In this document: piece after piece, positions 1-8,370 of the stretch
Position numbering within the stretch: position 1 is the first letter of the stretch
Layout of the letters: the number at the start of each line of letters is the position of its first letter
Assembly (NCBI GenBank): GCA_046290435.1
Contig: JBKAGO010000049.1
Location: forward strand, 14,288 to 78,287
Reading direction: 5' to 3'
Length of the DNA stretch: 64,000 bases
Source: CAVQUE01 sp046290435
GTDB lineage: Bacteria > Actinomycetota > Acidimicrobiia > Acidimicrobiales > UBA8592
Notes under the pieces: generated by a model
Databases searched by the model: none
Told to the model about the DNA's origin: nothing
The model's input: the letters and a program-made list of their open reading frames with translations, nothing else
Made by a program: the position numbers and the translations under genes

Positions 1-371
1 GGCGTGTTGAAGACGATGTCGACGCCTTCGTCGCGCATCTCGTCGACCGCTCCCGACGTCAGCTTCGAGAAGATCCCCATCCGTTGGAAGTCGGGATGGG
101 TGGCCGTGTCGACCGCACGCACGGCCCGCCACCGGCAAGCGTCGGGGCCGTCGAGCTCCCAGCGCATGAATGCCCGGAACCCGGCGAGGCGCCCGTCGGA
201 CTCGGCCACCCACATCGGCGACTCGCCGAAGGGATTGTCCAGGTGCTTCCACCGGAACAGCTGCTCGTGTGGCTCGCCCGGCGCCCAACCCAGGGCCGCC
301 GAGGCGACGTCGATGATTCCCGCCAGGTCGTCCGCCGACGCCCGCCGAACCGTGATCTCCGGTTTCCCCAT
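1..371 (-). CDS. GNAT-family N-acetyltransferase, N-terminal part (runs off window)
   Basis: Starts at an ATG at 371 and is still open at the window edge, so only about 123 residues are visible. They read as the first part of a GNAT domain: an N-terminal ITVRRASADDLAGI strand-helix, then a W-A-E-S-D-G-R-L-A-G-F beta hairpin, and a VDTATHPDFQRMGIFSKL segment that matches the acetyl-CoA binding motif A (Q/R-x-x-G-x-G/A, here QRMGIF). It would transfer an acetyl or acyl group from CoA to an unknown amine. It lies 10 bp downstream of the HPr-kinase-like gene on the same strand, so the two may be co-transcribed within a polysaccharide-type cluster. Substrate cannot be read from the sequence. Confidence 0.75.
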   Translation of the reverse strand, partial: MGKPEITVRRASADDLAGIIDVASAALGWAPGEPHEQLFRWKHLDNPFGESPMWVAESDGRLAGFRAFMRWELDGPDACRWRAVRAVDTATHPDFQRMGIFSKLTSGAVDEMRDEGVDIVFNT

Positions 372-381
372 GGGGCACACG

Positions 382-1371
382 CTAGTGAGCGGGCTCGGCC
401 GCCGCGCTCGCCTGCGCTCGGAGTACCGCCGCCACCACCCCGGCCGTGTCGACCGACGGCGCCGTCGCCGAACTCGTGGGGCGAGTCAACCGGCGCACCT
501 CGACGGCATCGAGGAGCCGCCGGTAGCGCCGCAGCAACACCGCGGCGAAGTCCGCGCCACCGTGACCGGCGGCGCCGCGGGTGTTGGTCAACAGCACACG
601 CAGGGCCGACACGTCGTCGCACGGCTCGACAGCGGCCTGATCGCCGCCGCTCAACAGGTACAGCGCCCGCAGCGGGACGGCATCGGTGGCCAGATCGTCA
701 TCGATGCGGCGCACCGACTTCGGCACCGTCTTCGGCCCGGCGGCGCCCCCATCCCAGCCGAGCGCCGCCGCCGAATCGGGCCGCAACCTGATCCGCGGAA
801 TCCCCGGCTGGACCGACGGCGAGCCCACGTCGGGCACGCGCAGGACCACCAGATCGTCGCTCAGAATCCGATACCCGGCCTGGCGCATGGCCTCGATCGT
901 CGTCGACTTGCCCGCGCCGGACGGCCCGACGAACGCAACCGCCCCGTCGCCCACGACACAGGCACCGGCATGGAGCACGAGGAACCCGCGCTGGGTCAGA
1001 ACCAACGCGAGGCAGGCGCCGGTGACGTACTGCGACAGCGTGGCCCGATCGAGCGCGTCGGTCCGCAGGTCGATGTGGATCTCCGAACCGTCGCGCACCT
1101 CGATCACGGCGTCGTCGCCGATACGACCTCGCGCCGCCCGCGTCGTGTCCCTCGACGCAGGCGGCGCACCGAGGTGGACGACGACATCGGCGTCCACCTC
1201 TACGGACACAGGGAGGTCATCGAGCAAGAAGGGCGACCGAAGTGTCAGGCCGGCTGCGCGATGGAGGAACACGCGCCGATGCCTCACACGAGGTCGCAGT
1301 GTGGCTGGAACCAGAACGCCGAAGACAGTGTCCTGTGCTGTCTCGATCGTCGATCCGATTCCATGTCGCAC
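382..1371 (-). CDS. HPr-kinase/phosphorylase C-terminal-like P-loop protein
   Basis: About 329 residues from a GTG at 1371; the frame stays open upstream past the divergent deacetylase start, so a start near here is needed to avoid overlap, but the exact codon is uncertain (no strong ribosome site). The centre carries a clear Walker A motif, GPSGAGKST, followed by ILSDDLVVL, which matches the Walker B/acidic pair of the HprK C-terminal domain. A preceding FLVLHAGACVVGDGAVAFVG segment is the strand pattern typical of HprK-like proteins in capsule and exopolysaccharide clusters. It lacks an obvious HPr partner nearby, so the phosphorylated substrate is unknown. Divergent from the deacetylase and glycosyltransferase genes, which supports a role in surface polysaccharide production. 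Confidence 0.65.
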   Translation of the reverse strand: MRHGIGSTIETAQDTVFGVLVPATLRPRVRHRRVFLHRAAGLTLRSPFLLDDLPVSVEVDADVVVHLGAPPASRDTTRAARGRIGDDAVIEVRDGSEIHIDLRTDALDRATLSQYVTGACLALVLTQRGFLVLHAGACVVGDGAVAFVGPSGAGKSTTIEAMRQAGYRILSDDLVVLRVPDVGSPSVQPGIPRIRLRPDSAAALGWDGGAAGPKTVPKSVRRIDDDLATDAVPLRALYLLSGGDQAAVEPCDDVSALRVLLTNTRGAAGHGGADFAAVLLRRYRRLLDAVEVRRLTRPTSSATAPSVDTAGVVAAVLRAQASAAAEPAH

Positions 1372-1525
1372 CTTGTCCCGAGCTGCGAAGTGGACCGTCC
1401 CTGGGCCCGAAGACCTATCGGCACCTCGGAGCCTGACGTGAGGGCGACAGACAACGGGGGCGCGCCCGCGGGGGGAAATCGCCTGTCGACCGGCAGCCGA
1501 CCCGACCGGTACGCTCGCTTGCGCC

Positions 1526-2353
1526 ATGGCCGAGCTACTGCGCGACGTCCTCCGACACACTGCCGCCGGCGTCGACCGGGTGGCCGCCCGTGAGCCCGGC
1601 ATCACCGTGCTCATCTACCACCGCGTCGGCGGGGGCTCCACCAGCCAGGTCGACCTCGATCCCGGGCTGTTCGCCGACCAGATGGCCGCCATCGCTCACC
1701 GGGTCGTGACCCTCGACGACGCGCTCGAGCTGCTGGTCGGCCCGCCGCCCGCCGCCATGGGCGGCGCTCCGGACAAGGATCCCGTGGTGGTCACCTTCGA
1801 CGACGGCACCCCCGACGTCGTCGAGACGGCACTGCCCATCCTCGTCGACCACGGCGTCCCTGCGCTGCTGTACCTGGCCACCGACTTCGTCGAATCACAG
1901 CGGCCGTTCTGGCAGGCCGACGACCCCACGCTCAGCTGGGGCGCCCTGGCCGACGCCGTCGACACCGGCGTGCTGTCGGTCGGCTCGCACACCCACACGC
2001 ACGCGTTGCTCGACCGGTTGGCGCCCGACGCCATCGCGGACGAGCTCGATCGCTCCATCGACCTCATCGGCGAACGCCTCGGCCTGGCCGCCCGACACTT
2101 CGCGTACCCCAAGGCGCTGCCGCCCTCGCCGGCCGCCGACGCCGCCGTGCGGGCCCGTTTCGCCTCCGCTGCCCTCGCCGGCACACGCTCCAACCCCTAC
2201 GGCCGCACCGATCCTCACCGCCTGTGGCGCAGCCCCGTCCAACAACGCGACGGCCTGCAGTGGTTCGCCCACAAGGCCGACGGTGGACTCGGCCTCGAGG
2301 ACCGCATCCGCGACCTCGTCAACCGTCGCCGCTACGCCGGCGCCACCACATGA
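1526..2353 (+). CDS. Polysaccharide deacetylase (carbohydrate esterase 4 type)
   Basis: 275 residues. CE4 (NodB) motifs are visible: motif 1 TFDDG at about residues 91-95, supplying the catalytic base and metal Asp, and motif 2 SHTHTHA at about 152-158, supplying the metal-binding histidines. ITVLIYHRVG near the N-terminus is the usual entry strand of extracellular and cytoplasmic CE4 enzymes. No signal peptide is apparent. Members of the family remove N- or O-acetyl groups from sugar polymers or from lipid-linked intermediates. The stop codon overlaps the start region of the following glycosyltransferase gene (2 bp gap), so the pair is almost certainly one transcription unit. Substrate is unknown. 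Confidence 0.85.
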   Translation: MAELLRDVLRHTAAGVDRVAAREPGITVLIYHRVGGGSTSQVDLDPGLFADQMAAIAHRVVTLDDALELLVGPPPAAMGGAPDKDPVVVTFDDGTPDVVETALPILVDHGVPALLYLATDFVESQRPFWQADDPTLSWGALADAVDTGVLSVGSHTHTHALLDRLAPDAIADELDRSIDLIGERLGLAARHFAYPKALPPSPAADAAVRARFASAALAGTRSNPYGRTDPHRLWRSPVQQRDGLQWFAHKADGGLGLEDRIRDLVNRRRYAGATT

Positions 2354-2354
2354 C

Positions 2355-3572
2355 ATGACCGGCTCCGGCTCGCGACACGTCGTCCACCTGACCACCACCG
2401 ACATGTCGCTCGAGCTGTTGCTCGGGCCGCAGCTGACGGCCTTCGTCGAGGCAGGCTGGCAGGTGACGGGCGTGTCGGCTGCGGGGCCGTTCGTCCCCGC
2501 CATCGAGGCCCGGGGCGTGACGTTCGTGGGGCTCGAGCACTCGACGCGTTCGATGTCGGTCGGCAGCGACCTACGGGCGATGCGCGAGGTGTACGAGCTG
2601 TTCCGGCGCCTGCGTCCCGACGTCGTCCACACCCACAATCCCAAGCCCGGCATCTACGGGCGTATCGCAGCCCGCCTCGCCCGGGTGCCGGCGGTGGTCA
2701 ACACCGTGCACGGCCTCTACGCGCAACCCACCGATCCGCTGCGGCGCCGCGGCCCGGTCTATGCGCTCGAACGCCTCGCCGCGACGTGCTCGGACGCCGA
2801 GCTGATCCAGAACCCCGAGGACCTCGACACCCTGCGCGGCCTGCGCGTGCCCGCATCGAAGCTGACGCTGCTCGGCAACGGCGTCGACCTGACCCGCTTC
2901 GGCCCGGCCGCCCCCGGCGACGACCGCCGGGCCCGGCTGCGTGGCGAGCTCGGCATCACCGACAACAACGCTGGCGGCGACGCGGACGTCGACGACACCG
3001 TGGTGGTGGGTGTCGTCGGGCGCCTCGTGGCCGAGAAGGGCTACCACGAGGTGTTCGAGGCGGCCCGCATCGTGCGCGACGCCCACCCCGATGTGGCCAT
3101 CACGTTCGTCGTCATCGGACCCCACGAACCCGACAAGGCCGACGCACTCGACGAGCTCGTCGTGGCCCGGGCCCGCTCCGAGGGCGTCGTGATGTGCGGT
3201 CACCGCGACGACGTCGAGGATCTCTACCAGGCCATGGACCTGTACGTGTTGGCGTCGTATCGCGAGGGCTTCCCCCGCTCGGCCATGGAGGCCGCCGCCT
3301 CCGGCCTGCCCATCGTCGCCACCGACATCCGCGGCTGTCGCCAGGTCGTCGAGCCCGACCACAACGGCCTGCTGGTCCCCGCCCGCGATGCCCGTGCCCT
3401 CGCCGAGGCGATCGCCCGCCTCGCCACCGACCCGACCCTGCGGGCGCGCATGCGCGATGCCGCCCTGACCAAGGCGCAGGCCGAGTTCGACGACCGCCGC
3501 CAGGTGCAGATCACCCTCGACACCTACGAACGGCTGCTCGCCACCCGCGGCGCTGTCACCGCGGCTTCGTAG
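2355..3572 (+). CDS. Glycosyltransferase family 4
   Basis: 405 residues from the ATG at 2355, one base after the deacetylase stop; longer in-frame starts exist but lie inside that gene. GT-B fold: N-terminal domain with RLRPDVVHTHNPKPGIYGRIAARLA (nucleotide-free acceptor side), then the C-terminal donor domain with VVGVVGRLVAEKGYHEVFEAA and the E-x7-E motif region EGFPRSAMEAAASGLPIVATDIRGCRQVV that binds the nucleotide-sugar. Closest in pattern to WcaL/PimB-like retaining transferases that build exopolysaccharide or undecaprenyl-linked oligosaccharide. Works with the deacetylase upstream. Sugar donor and acceptor cannot be told from sequence. Confidence 0.88.
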   Translation: MTGSGSRHVVHLTTTDMSLELLLGPQLTAFVEAGWQVTGVSAAGPFVPAIEARGVTFVGLEHSTRSMSVGSDLRAMREVYELFRRLRPDVVHTHNPKPGIYGRIAARLARVPAVVNTVHGLYAQPTDPLRRRGPVYALERLAATCSDAELIQNPEDLDTLRGLRVPASKLTLLGNGVDLTRFGPAAPGDDRRARLRGELGITDNNAGGDADVDDTVVVGVVGRLVAEKGYHEVFEAARIVRDAHPDVAITFVVIGPHEPDKADALDELVVARARSEGVVMCGHRDDVEDLYQAMDLYVLASYREGFPRSAMEAAASGLPIVATDIRGCRQVVEPDHNGLLVPARDARALAEAIARLATDPTLRARMRDAALTKAQAEFDDRRQVQITLDTYERLLATRGAVTAAS

Positions 3573-3666
3573 GCTGTGTCGCAGGCCCGATCGATCCGCC
3601 GAGCCCTTCCCCACCTTCCCCGTCGCCTGTGGATCCCAGCTGACGAATCGACACGAAGGTGCGACA

Positions 3667-4272
3667 ATGCAACCCGACGAATCCACCCGCCTCGAGCTCC
3701 GCCAGTGCCTCCTCGACACCGTCGGCGATCGAGCGACCCAGCTGCTCATGGAATCGCTGCCACCAGTGGACTACGACCGCGTTGCCACACGAGACGACGT
3801 CTCCCTCGTCCGCGACGAGGTGGAGCGCGTTCGCAGCACCCTCGAGGCCAAGGTCGACGTGTCCAGCGCTGCGCTGCGCGACGACTTCGCAGGGCTCCGC
3901 GTGGAGTTCGCCGACGTGAAGACCGACCTCGGCGCAATGCGCAACCAGGTCGAAGCCCTCGACACCCGACTCACCGGCCAAATCGAAACCCTCGACACCA
4001 AACTCACCGGCGTCGACACCAAACTCACCGGCCAAATCAAAGCCCTCGACACCCGACTCACCGGCCAAATCGAAACCCTCGACACCAAACTCACCGGCGT
4101 CGACACCAAGCTCACCGGCCAGATCAAAGCCCTCGACACCCGACTCACCGGACAACTGGTGCAGCTGTCAGCCGACGTCAAGCTTGCAACTGCCCGGATG
4201 ACGTGGATGTTCATGGTTGCACTGATCACGATCGTCGTGGGTATCGCGGCGATCTTCCTCCGCCTCGGCTGA
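3667..4272 (+). CDS. Repeat-built coiled-coil protein with C-terminal membrane anchor
   Basis: 201 residues, preceded by GAAGGTG at a suitable distance from the ATG. The first ~95 residues are charged helix; residues ~97-161 consist of near-identical 29-residue units made from the sub-units LDTRLTGQIET, LDTKLTG and VDTKLTGQIKA (11+7+11 residues), which fits a left/right alternating coiled coil. One hydrophobic segment near the C-terminus (MTWMFMVALITIVVGIAAIFL) anchors it, with almost nothing after it. Architecture resembles DUF1640/CCDC90-type membrane-anchored coiled coils; function unknown. The last 47 bp overlap the convergent membrane protein gene. Confidence 0.7.
   Translation: MQPDESTRLELRQCLLDTVGDRATQLLMESLPPVDYDRVATRDDVSLVRDEVERVRSTLEAKVDVSSAALRDDFAGLRVEFADVKTDLGAMRNQVEALDTRLTGQIETLDTKLTGVDTKLTGQIKALDTRLTGQIETLDTKLTGVDTKLTGQIKALDTRLTGQLVQLSADVKLATARMTWMFMVALITIVVGIAAIFLRLG
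3955..4152 (+). repeat. 87-bp tandem coding repeat (2 full units plus a third start)
   Basis: GCCCTCGACACCCGACTCAC recurs at 3955, 4042 and 4129, an exact spacing of 87 bp (29 codons). The first two units differ at only a few third positions, so the duplication is recent or is homogenised. It encodes the coiled-coil repeat of the surrounding gene. Confidence 0.92.
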
Positions 4273-5125
4273 GTCCATCACGACGGGCCGCTGTCCACAT
4301 CGCTGCGCCGCCGGCTGCGATCGCTGCGGCTGCCATCACCGCTGCAGGGGCGACGTCGTCGGCCACCCCGCCGGTGCGGGCCACCACCACCGCGGTGGCC
4401 GCGTGGATCGCGGCCAGCACCACACCGTTGCCCGACCGCCATGTGATGGGCGTGCGCGCACCCCAGGCCACCGCCAGCACCGCAAGGCCGGCGATCGCGC
4501 CCGGGGCCGACACGAACGCTGCCGGGCGTCCGCCCGAGCCCGCGGCTGCAGCCCACACCACCAGCGCAGCAGCCACCGCGACGGTGAACACGCCCGGCGC
4601 GGCGCGATCCGGCCACGCCAGGATCACCAGCGAGGCGACACCCAGGGCGGCGGCCACCACCGTGATCTGTTCGGTGTCGGGCGCCGCGCCGTAGACCGCC
4701 CCTGCACCGAGCGCGACAAGCAGCCAGGCGAACCCCGGGCCCAGGCGGTGCGCGCCCAGCCATCCGACACCTGCCGCGGCGGCCATGGCGACGACCGCCG
4801 CCACGGTCAAGGGGGTGCCGGGATCGTTCGGGAGGTCCGCAGCCGCCAACAACAGTGCAGCCACCGACGCATACGACGCCACCGCACGGTGCGGCACCAC
4901 CACCGCTTTGCGCCCCGCGGTCGGGCGCGGCAGCTCCAACGACAGACCGGTCAACACCGCGATGACGATCCCGAGCTGTGCGACATCGCTGAAGAACAGC
5001 GCGATGGCCGTCGCCGCCACGGCGAGCGCGAACCCCAGCCGGACCCGGTCCACCTGCAGTGCGATCCACACCGGGAGACCGGCGAGCACACCGGCCAGCA
5101 CGAGCGACCAGTCAGGCACGACCAC
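4226..5125 (-). CDS. Polytopic membrane protein of unknown function
   Basis: 299 residues, strongly Ala/Val/Leu rich, with about eight to nine predicted membrane segments separated by very short loops (for example LVLAGVLAGLPVWIALQV at the start and VMAAAAIAAGGAAMWTAA near the end). No charged residues conserved inside the helices or any motif I recognise. The C-terminal tail is basic (RRDGLSRGGGRSPRYPRRS) and overlaps the 3' end of the convergent coiled-coil gene by 47 bp. I do not recognise a family; transporter or flippase would be speculation. Confidence 0.6.
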   Translation of the reverse strand: MVVPDWSLVLAGVLAGLPVWIALQVDRVRLGFALAVAATAIALFFSDVAQLGIVIAVLTGLSLELPRPTAGRKAVVVPHRAVASYASVAALLLAAADLPNDPGTPLTVAAVVAMAAAAGVGWLGAHRLGPGFAWLLVALGAGAVYGAAPDTEQITVVAAALGVASLVILAWPDRAAPGVFTVAVAAALVVWAAAAGSGGRPAAFVSAPGAIAGLAVLAVAWGARTPITWRSGNGVVLAAIHAATAVVVARTGGVADDVAPAAVMAAAAIAAGGAAMWTAARRDGLSRGGGRSPRYPRRS

Positions 5126-5143
5126 ACCCGGGCCGCAGCCCCG

Positions 5144-5641
5144 TCACAACACGCGCTCGAAGAAGCGCACGATCTTGCCGGGACCGTGGGTGAGATCGTC
5201 GATGGGCGACCAGCCCGTGGCCTCGTGGAAGGCGATCGACCGGGGGTTCGGCGGTTCGACGTTGACCTCGCACAACAGTCGGGCCGCACCCACCGACGCG
5301 GCATGGTCGGCCAGCGTGTCGTAGAGCGCGCCGGCCAGACCCCGACGGCGGTGCGTCGGCGCCACCACGATGCGATCGACGTAGCGGAAGGCATCGTCGG
5401 TGAATCCGAACCGCTCCGACAGCCACCGGTAGTTGGCACTCTCGTAGGAAGCCGCGGGGGCGAACGTCACCAACAGAGCGCCGAGGACGCCGTCGTCGTC
5501 GACCACCCAACTGCGGTCGGCCATGGCCACCAGCTCCTGCCACGACGCCTCGTCGTGGGGGTTCACCGCCGGCACCGCAGCGTTGTTCATGGCCAGCACG
5601 GCCGCCAGATCGGACTCGTGCAGCGCTCTGATCTCGGACAC
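5144..5641 (-). CDS. GNAT-family N-acetyltransferase
   Basis: 165 residues from a GTG at 5641 (VSEIRALHESDLAAVLAMNN); the frame extends further upstream but that part has no domain character. The core motif VDRIVVAPTHRRRGLAGALYDTL contains the R/Q-x-x-G-x-A pyrophosphate-binding loop of GNAT enzymes, and CEVNVEPPNPRSIAFHEATGW is the usual motif B with the Tyr/His-bearing helix. It resembles the short stand-alone group whose substrate is unassigned. Divergent from the CoA-transferase gene (84 bp between starts). Confidence 0.78.
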   Translation of the reverse strand: MSEIRALHESDLAAVLAMNNAAVPAVNPHDEASWQELVAMADRSWVVDDDGVLGALLVTFAPAASYESANYRWLSERFGFTDDAFRYVDRIVVAPTHRRRGLAGALYDTLADHAASVGAARLLCEVNVEPPNPRSIAFHEATGWSPIDDLTHGPGKIVRFFERVL

Positions 5642-5725
5642 GCCGGGCAGCGTACCGGCCGCCCCGCAACGACCAGGGCAGCGATCCGGGTTGGGTCGCG
5701 GCCCGATCTGGTGCATCATCTGACG

Positions 5726-6976
5726 ATGCGTCAGAACTCAGCAGCAGGGCTGCTCTCGGGAGTCCGGATCATCGAGAGCTCACTGCTCCTGCCCGGCCAG
5801 ATCACCACCTACCTCGCCGACCTCGGTGCCGACGTCATCAAGGTCGAGCCGCCGCAGGGCGACTACATCCGCCAGATGACGTGGCCGATCATCGAGGGCG
5901 TCTCGCTGCTGCACCTCCACACTCACCGCAACAAGCGCTCCATCACTCTCGACCTCAAGAGCGACGAGGGCCTCGCCGTGTACAAGGACCTGGTGGCCGA
6001 GGCCGACGCCGTGGTCGAGGCGATGCGCCCCGGCACCCTCGACCGCCTCGGGCTCGGCTACGACGTGCTGCGCGAGGTCAACCCGAAGATCGTGTTCTGC
6101 ACCATCTCCGGCTACGGCTCCACCGGCCCGTACCGCAACCTCCCCAGCCACGGCATCGCCTTCGACACCTGGGCCGGGCTCATCCCGCCCGCCTACGACG
6201 AGGACGGCTTCTGCCACATCCCGCGTGAGATGCCCAACATCGGCATCAACGTCGGCCCGATGCTCGGCGCCTTCGGCCTGCTCGCCGGCATCATCTCGGC
6301 CCGCGAGACCGGCGCGGGCTGCCAGATGGAGCTCGCCCAGTCCGACGCCGCCGCCTACATGGACTGGTACCGGATCGAGACCCACCGTGCGTACCAGCGC
6401 CCCGAAGACGAGGTCACCGGTAACGCCTCCGACGACTACGAGCGCCGCCCACCGGGCCTGGCCGGCATGTGGGAAGGCGTGCGCTACCAGATGTACGAGA
6501 GCGCCGACGGCCACGTGCTGCTGATGGCATCCGAGCAGGAGTTCTGGAAGAACTTCTGCCTCGGCATCGACCGCGCCGACCTGTTCGAGCGCTGGCCCGG
6601 CGAGCGCTACGCCGACCACGCCCGCAACAACACCGAGCTCCAGGCCGAGCTGCGCGACATCTTCAAGACCCGCACCACCGCCGAGTGGGTCGACTTCGGC
6701 GAGTCCCACAACACGACGCTCGCTCCGGTCTACGACACGGCCACCGCGCCGAACGACCCGCAGTTCGCGCACCGGCTGCCGTTCTGGAGCGTCGAACAGG
6801 TGGGCGCCGAGCAGCTGCCGTTGCCCCTGAAGGTGATCGGCGAGGAGCTCCCCGTGCCGACGATGGCACCGACGGTCGGCCAGCACACCGACGACGTCAT
6901 GGCCGACGTCTTGGGACTCGACGATGCCCGCATCGCCGAGCTGCGCGCCGCCGGCGCGTTCGGCAAGACCGACTGA
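5726..6976 (+). CDS. CaiB/BaiF (family III) CoA-transferase
   Basis: 416 residues from the ATG at 5726. Starts with GVRIIESSLLLPGQITTYLADLGADVIKVEPPQGDYIR, the typical family III N-terminus, and carries the RNKRSITLDLKS segment. The conserved acid that forms the acyl-CoA intermediate is most likely the Asp in QSDAAAYMDW. Enzymes of this family move CoA between carboxylic acids (formyl, carnitine, succinyl, alpha-methylacyl and bile-acid substrates) in the cytoplasm. No neighbouring catabolic genes indicate which acid is used. A 17-bp duplicated sequence lies directly after its stop codon. Confidence 0.88.
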   Translation: MRQNSAAGLLSGVRIIESSLLLPGQITTYLADLGADVIKVEPPQGDYIRQMTWPIIEGVSLLHLHTHRNKRSITLDLKSDEGLAVYKDLVAEADAVVEAMRPGTLDRLGLGYDVLREVNPKIVFCTISGYGSTGPYRNLPSHGIAFDTWAGLIPPAYDEDGFCHIPREMPNIGINVGPMLGAFGLLAGIISARETGAGCQMELAQSDAAAYMDWYRIETHRAYQRPEDEVTGNASDDYERRPPGLAGMWEGVRYQMYESADGHVLLMASEQEFWKNFCLGIDRADLFERWPGERYADHARNNTELQAELRDIFKTRTTAEWVDFGESHNTTLAPVYDTATAPNDPQFAHRLPFWSVEQVGAEQLPLPLKVIGEELPVPTMAPTVGQHTDDVMADVLGLDDARIAELRAAGAFGKTD

Positions 6977-7010
6977 TCAGGCCGGCGGACAGGTCAGGCC
7001 GGCGGACAGG
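6977..7010. repeat. 17-bp perfect direct tandem duplication
   Basis: TCAGGCCGGCGGACAGG occurs twice back to back, 6977-6993 and 6994-7010, between the CoA-transferase stop and the convergent lipoprotein stop. The second copy contains the lipoprotein stop codon; the first supplies an identical but unused end. Confidence 0.95.
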
Positions 7011-7560
7011 TGATCGCGAACGAGCCGGGCGTCGGCTCGACCGGGTCGCCCAGCAACAACTCGTCGACGGCGACGAAGGTCGCCTCACCCTCGACGCTCA
7101 TCCCATCGTCGGCCACGTCGTAGGATTCGATCGCGAAGTCCTCGCGGGCCTGGCCGGGCGGCAGGGTCAGACCCTCGAAGGCCTCGATGCCGGACTCCCA
7201 CTGCTGAAACGGCTCGTCGATGTCGAGACGCACCGTCCCGTTGGCGGTCCAACCCTCGCTCTCGGGGCGGTCGCGCCAGTCCTCCGGCGACAACGAGATC
7301 GAGACCGTCACGTTGTCGGGCTCGTCGACGGCGACGGCGTCCGCGGCAATGGCACCAGCAAGGGTCACACAGCGGGTGACGTCGAGATCCCAGCTGAGGT
7401 CACCGATCGTGATGGTTCCGGTGCCCGGCTCCTCGGCAGCACCGTCCTCGGCAGCACCGTCCTCGGCAGCACCGTCGTCGTCGTCGCCGCAGCCCGCGGC
7501 AACGAGGGCGATCGACAACACCAGCGCCGCGACAAATGCGACCACTGAGCGTTCGGACAT
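6994..7560 (-). CDS. Secreted lipoprotein, function unknown
   Basis: 188 residues. The ATG at 7560 is preceded by a strong AGGAGGTG ribosome site. Residues 1-24 form a lipoprotein signal ending in the lipobox VAAGC, so the mature protein starts at Cys24 and is attached to the membrane outer face. An acidic linker follows, GDDDDGAAEDGAAEDGAAEE, built from a 15-bp triplicated sequence (7430-7474). The remaining ~140 residues (TITIGDLSWDLDVTRCVTLAGA...) form a beta-rich domain with two cysteines (RCVT and ITCPPA) that could pair. The pattern resembles mycobacterial LpqH-like lipoproteins, but I cannot assign it to a family. Confidence 0.75.
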   Translation of the reverse strand: MSERSVVAFVAALVLSIALVAAGCGDDDDGAAEDGAAEDGAAEEPGTGTITIGDLSWDLDVTRCVTLAGAIAADAVAVDEPDNVTVSISLSPEDWRDRPESEGWTANGTVRLDIDEPFQQWESGIEAFEGLTLPPGQAREDFAIESYDVADDGMSVEGEATFVAVDELLLGDPVEPTPGSFAITCPPA

Positions 7561-7607
7561 GGGGGGCACCTCCTGGCTCGACACCCCTGCGTGCTGCCCG
7601 TGATCGG

Positions 7608-8252
7608 CTACCGCCAAACGACGAGCTCGAACGCCTCGCACAGCCGGCGCGGGTGGCCGCTGACCTGGCCCCACCAACGGGCCCGGTGCACCAGGTAGTC
7701 GTCGTCGAGGTAGCTGCGGTCGACGACCTTGCGGTAGTGCGCCACCACATCGAGCTTCACGTCGAAGTGGTCGCCGACGTCGACGAACACGTTCGGCACG
7801 AACCCCGTCGTCGACAACGGCGGTTCGGCCGCGAGCACCAGCGCCGGCCCCTGCCAGCGGGCCATGCTCAACCGGACGGCATCGTGGACGACACCGTGAT
7901 CCTGATGCTGGGGACCCGAGCGCGAATGGGTGATCACGACATCGGGCACCCGCGCCCGCACCAGCTCGTCGATCGTCGCGACCAGACGCCGGTCCAGCAC
8001 GAGGCCGCGCTCGGGCATCGTCGACGGCGCGGGGCCCATCGCCTCGGCGCCGAGCAGCACACAGGACTTCGCGAACAACTCCACCCGATCCGGCGGACCC
8101 CACCCCACACAAGCGATGCGTACCCGCGCACCCCCGGCGGCGAGGCACGCCACGGTCGCACCGCACAGCAGTGCCTCGTCGTCGGGATGCGCGACCACGA
8201 CCAAGACATCTGCCTGGCCTCGGCGGGTCATCTGGTCAAGGGGCGACCACAT
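7608..8252 (-). CDS. PIG-L/LmbE-family deacetylase
   Basis: About 214 residues from the ATG at 8252; an ATG at 8231 is equally possible and neither has a good ribosome site, while longer starts would overlap the divergent RNB gene. The zinc-site signature VVVAHPDDEALLCG is complete (His and Asp-Asp of AHPDDE), and HSRSGPQHQDHGVVHDAV contains the third ligand His. Family members deacetylate N-acetylglucosamine derivatives such as mycothiol precursors (MshB, Mca) or secondary metabolites. This one is shorter than MshB (~300), so I would not name it mycothiol-specific. Confidence 0.82.
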   Translation of the reverse strand: MWSPLDQMTRRGQADVLVVVAHPDDEALLCGATVACLAAGGARVRIACVGWGPPDRVELFAKSCVLLGAEAMGPAPSTMPERGLVLDRRLVATIDELVRARVPDVVITHSRSGPQHQDHGVVHDAVRLSMARWQGPALVLAAEPPLSTTGFVPNVFVDVGDHFDVKLDVVAHYRKVVDRSYLDDDYLVHRARWWGQVSGHPRRLCEAFELVVWR

Positions 8253-8370
8253 CGTGCAGGAGTATCGACGCGCCCGGCGATCCCTTGAGACCCGAACCGA
8301 TCGGGCTGAGCCGCGCGACCCACCGCTCGGTTCCGCCCCGTGCGGCAACGCCCCGCTACCGTGCGGCCCC

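Noticed and set aside
3576..4694. Arg/His/Pro-rich frame across the 87-bp repeats
   Set aside because: Other frame of the coiled-coil gene; the repeat makes it look regular but its translation (repeated HPTHRPNRNPRH) is a by-product.
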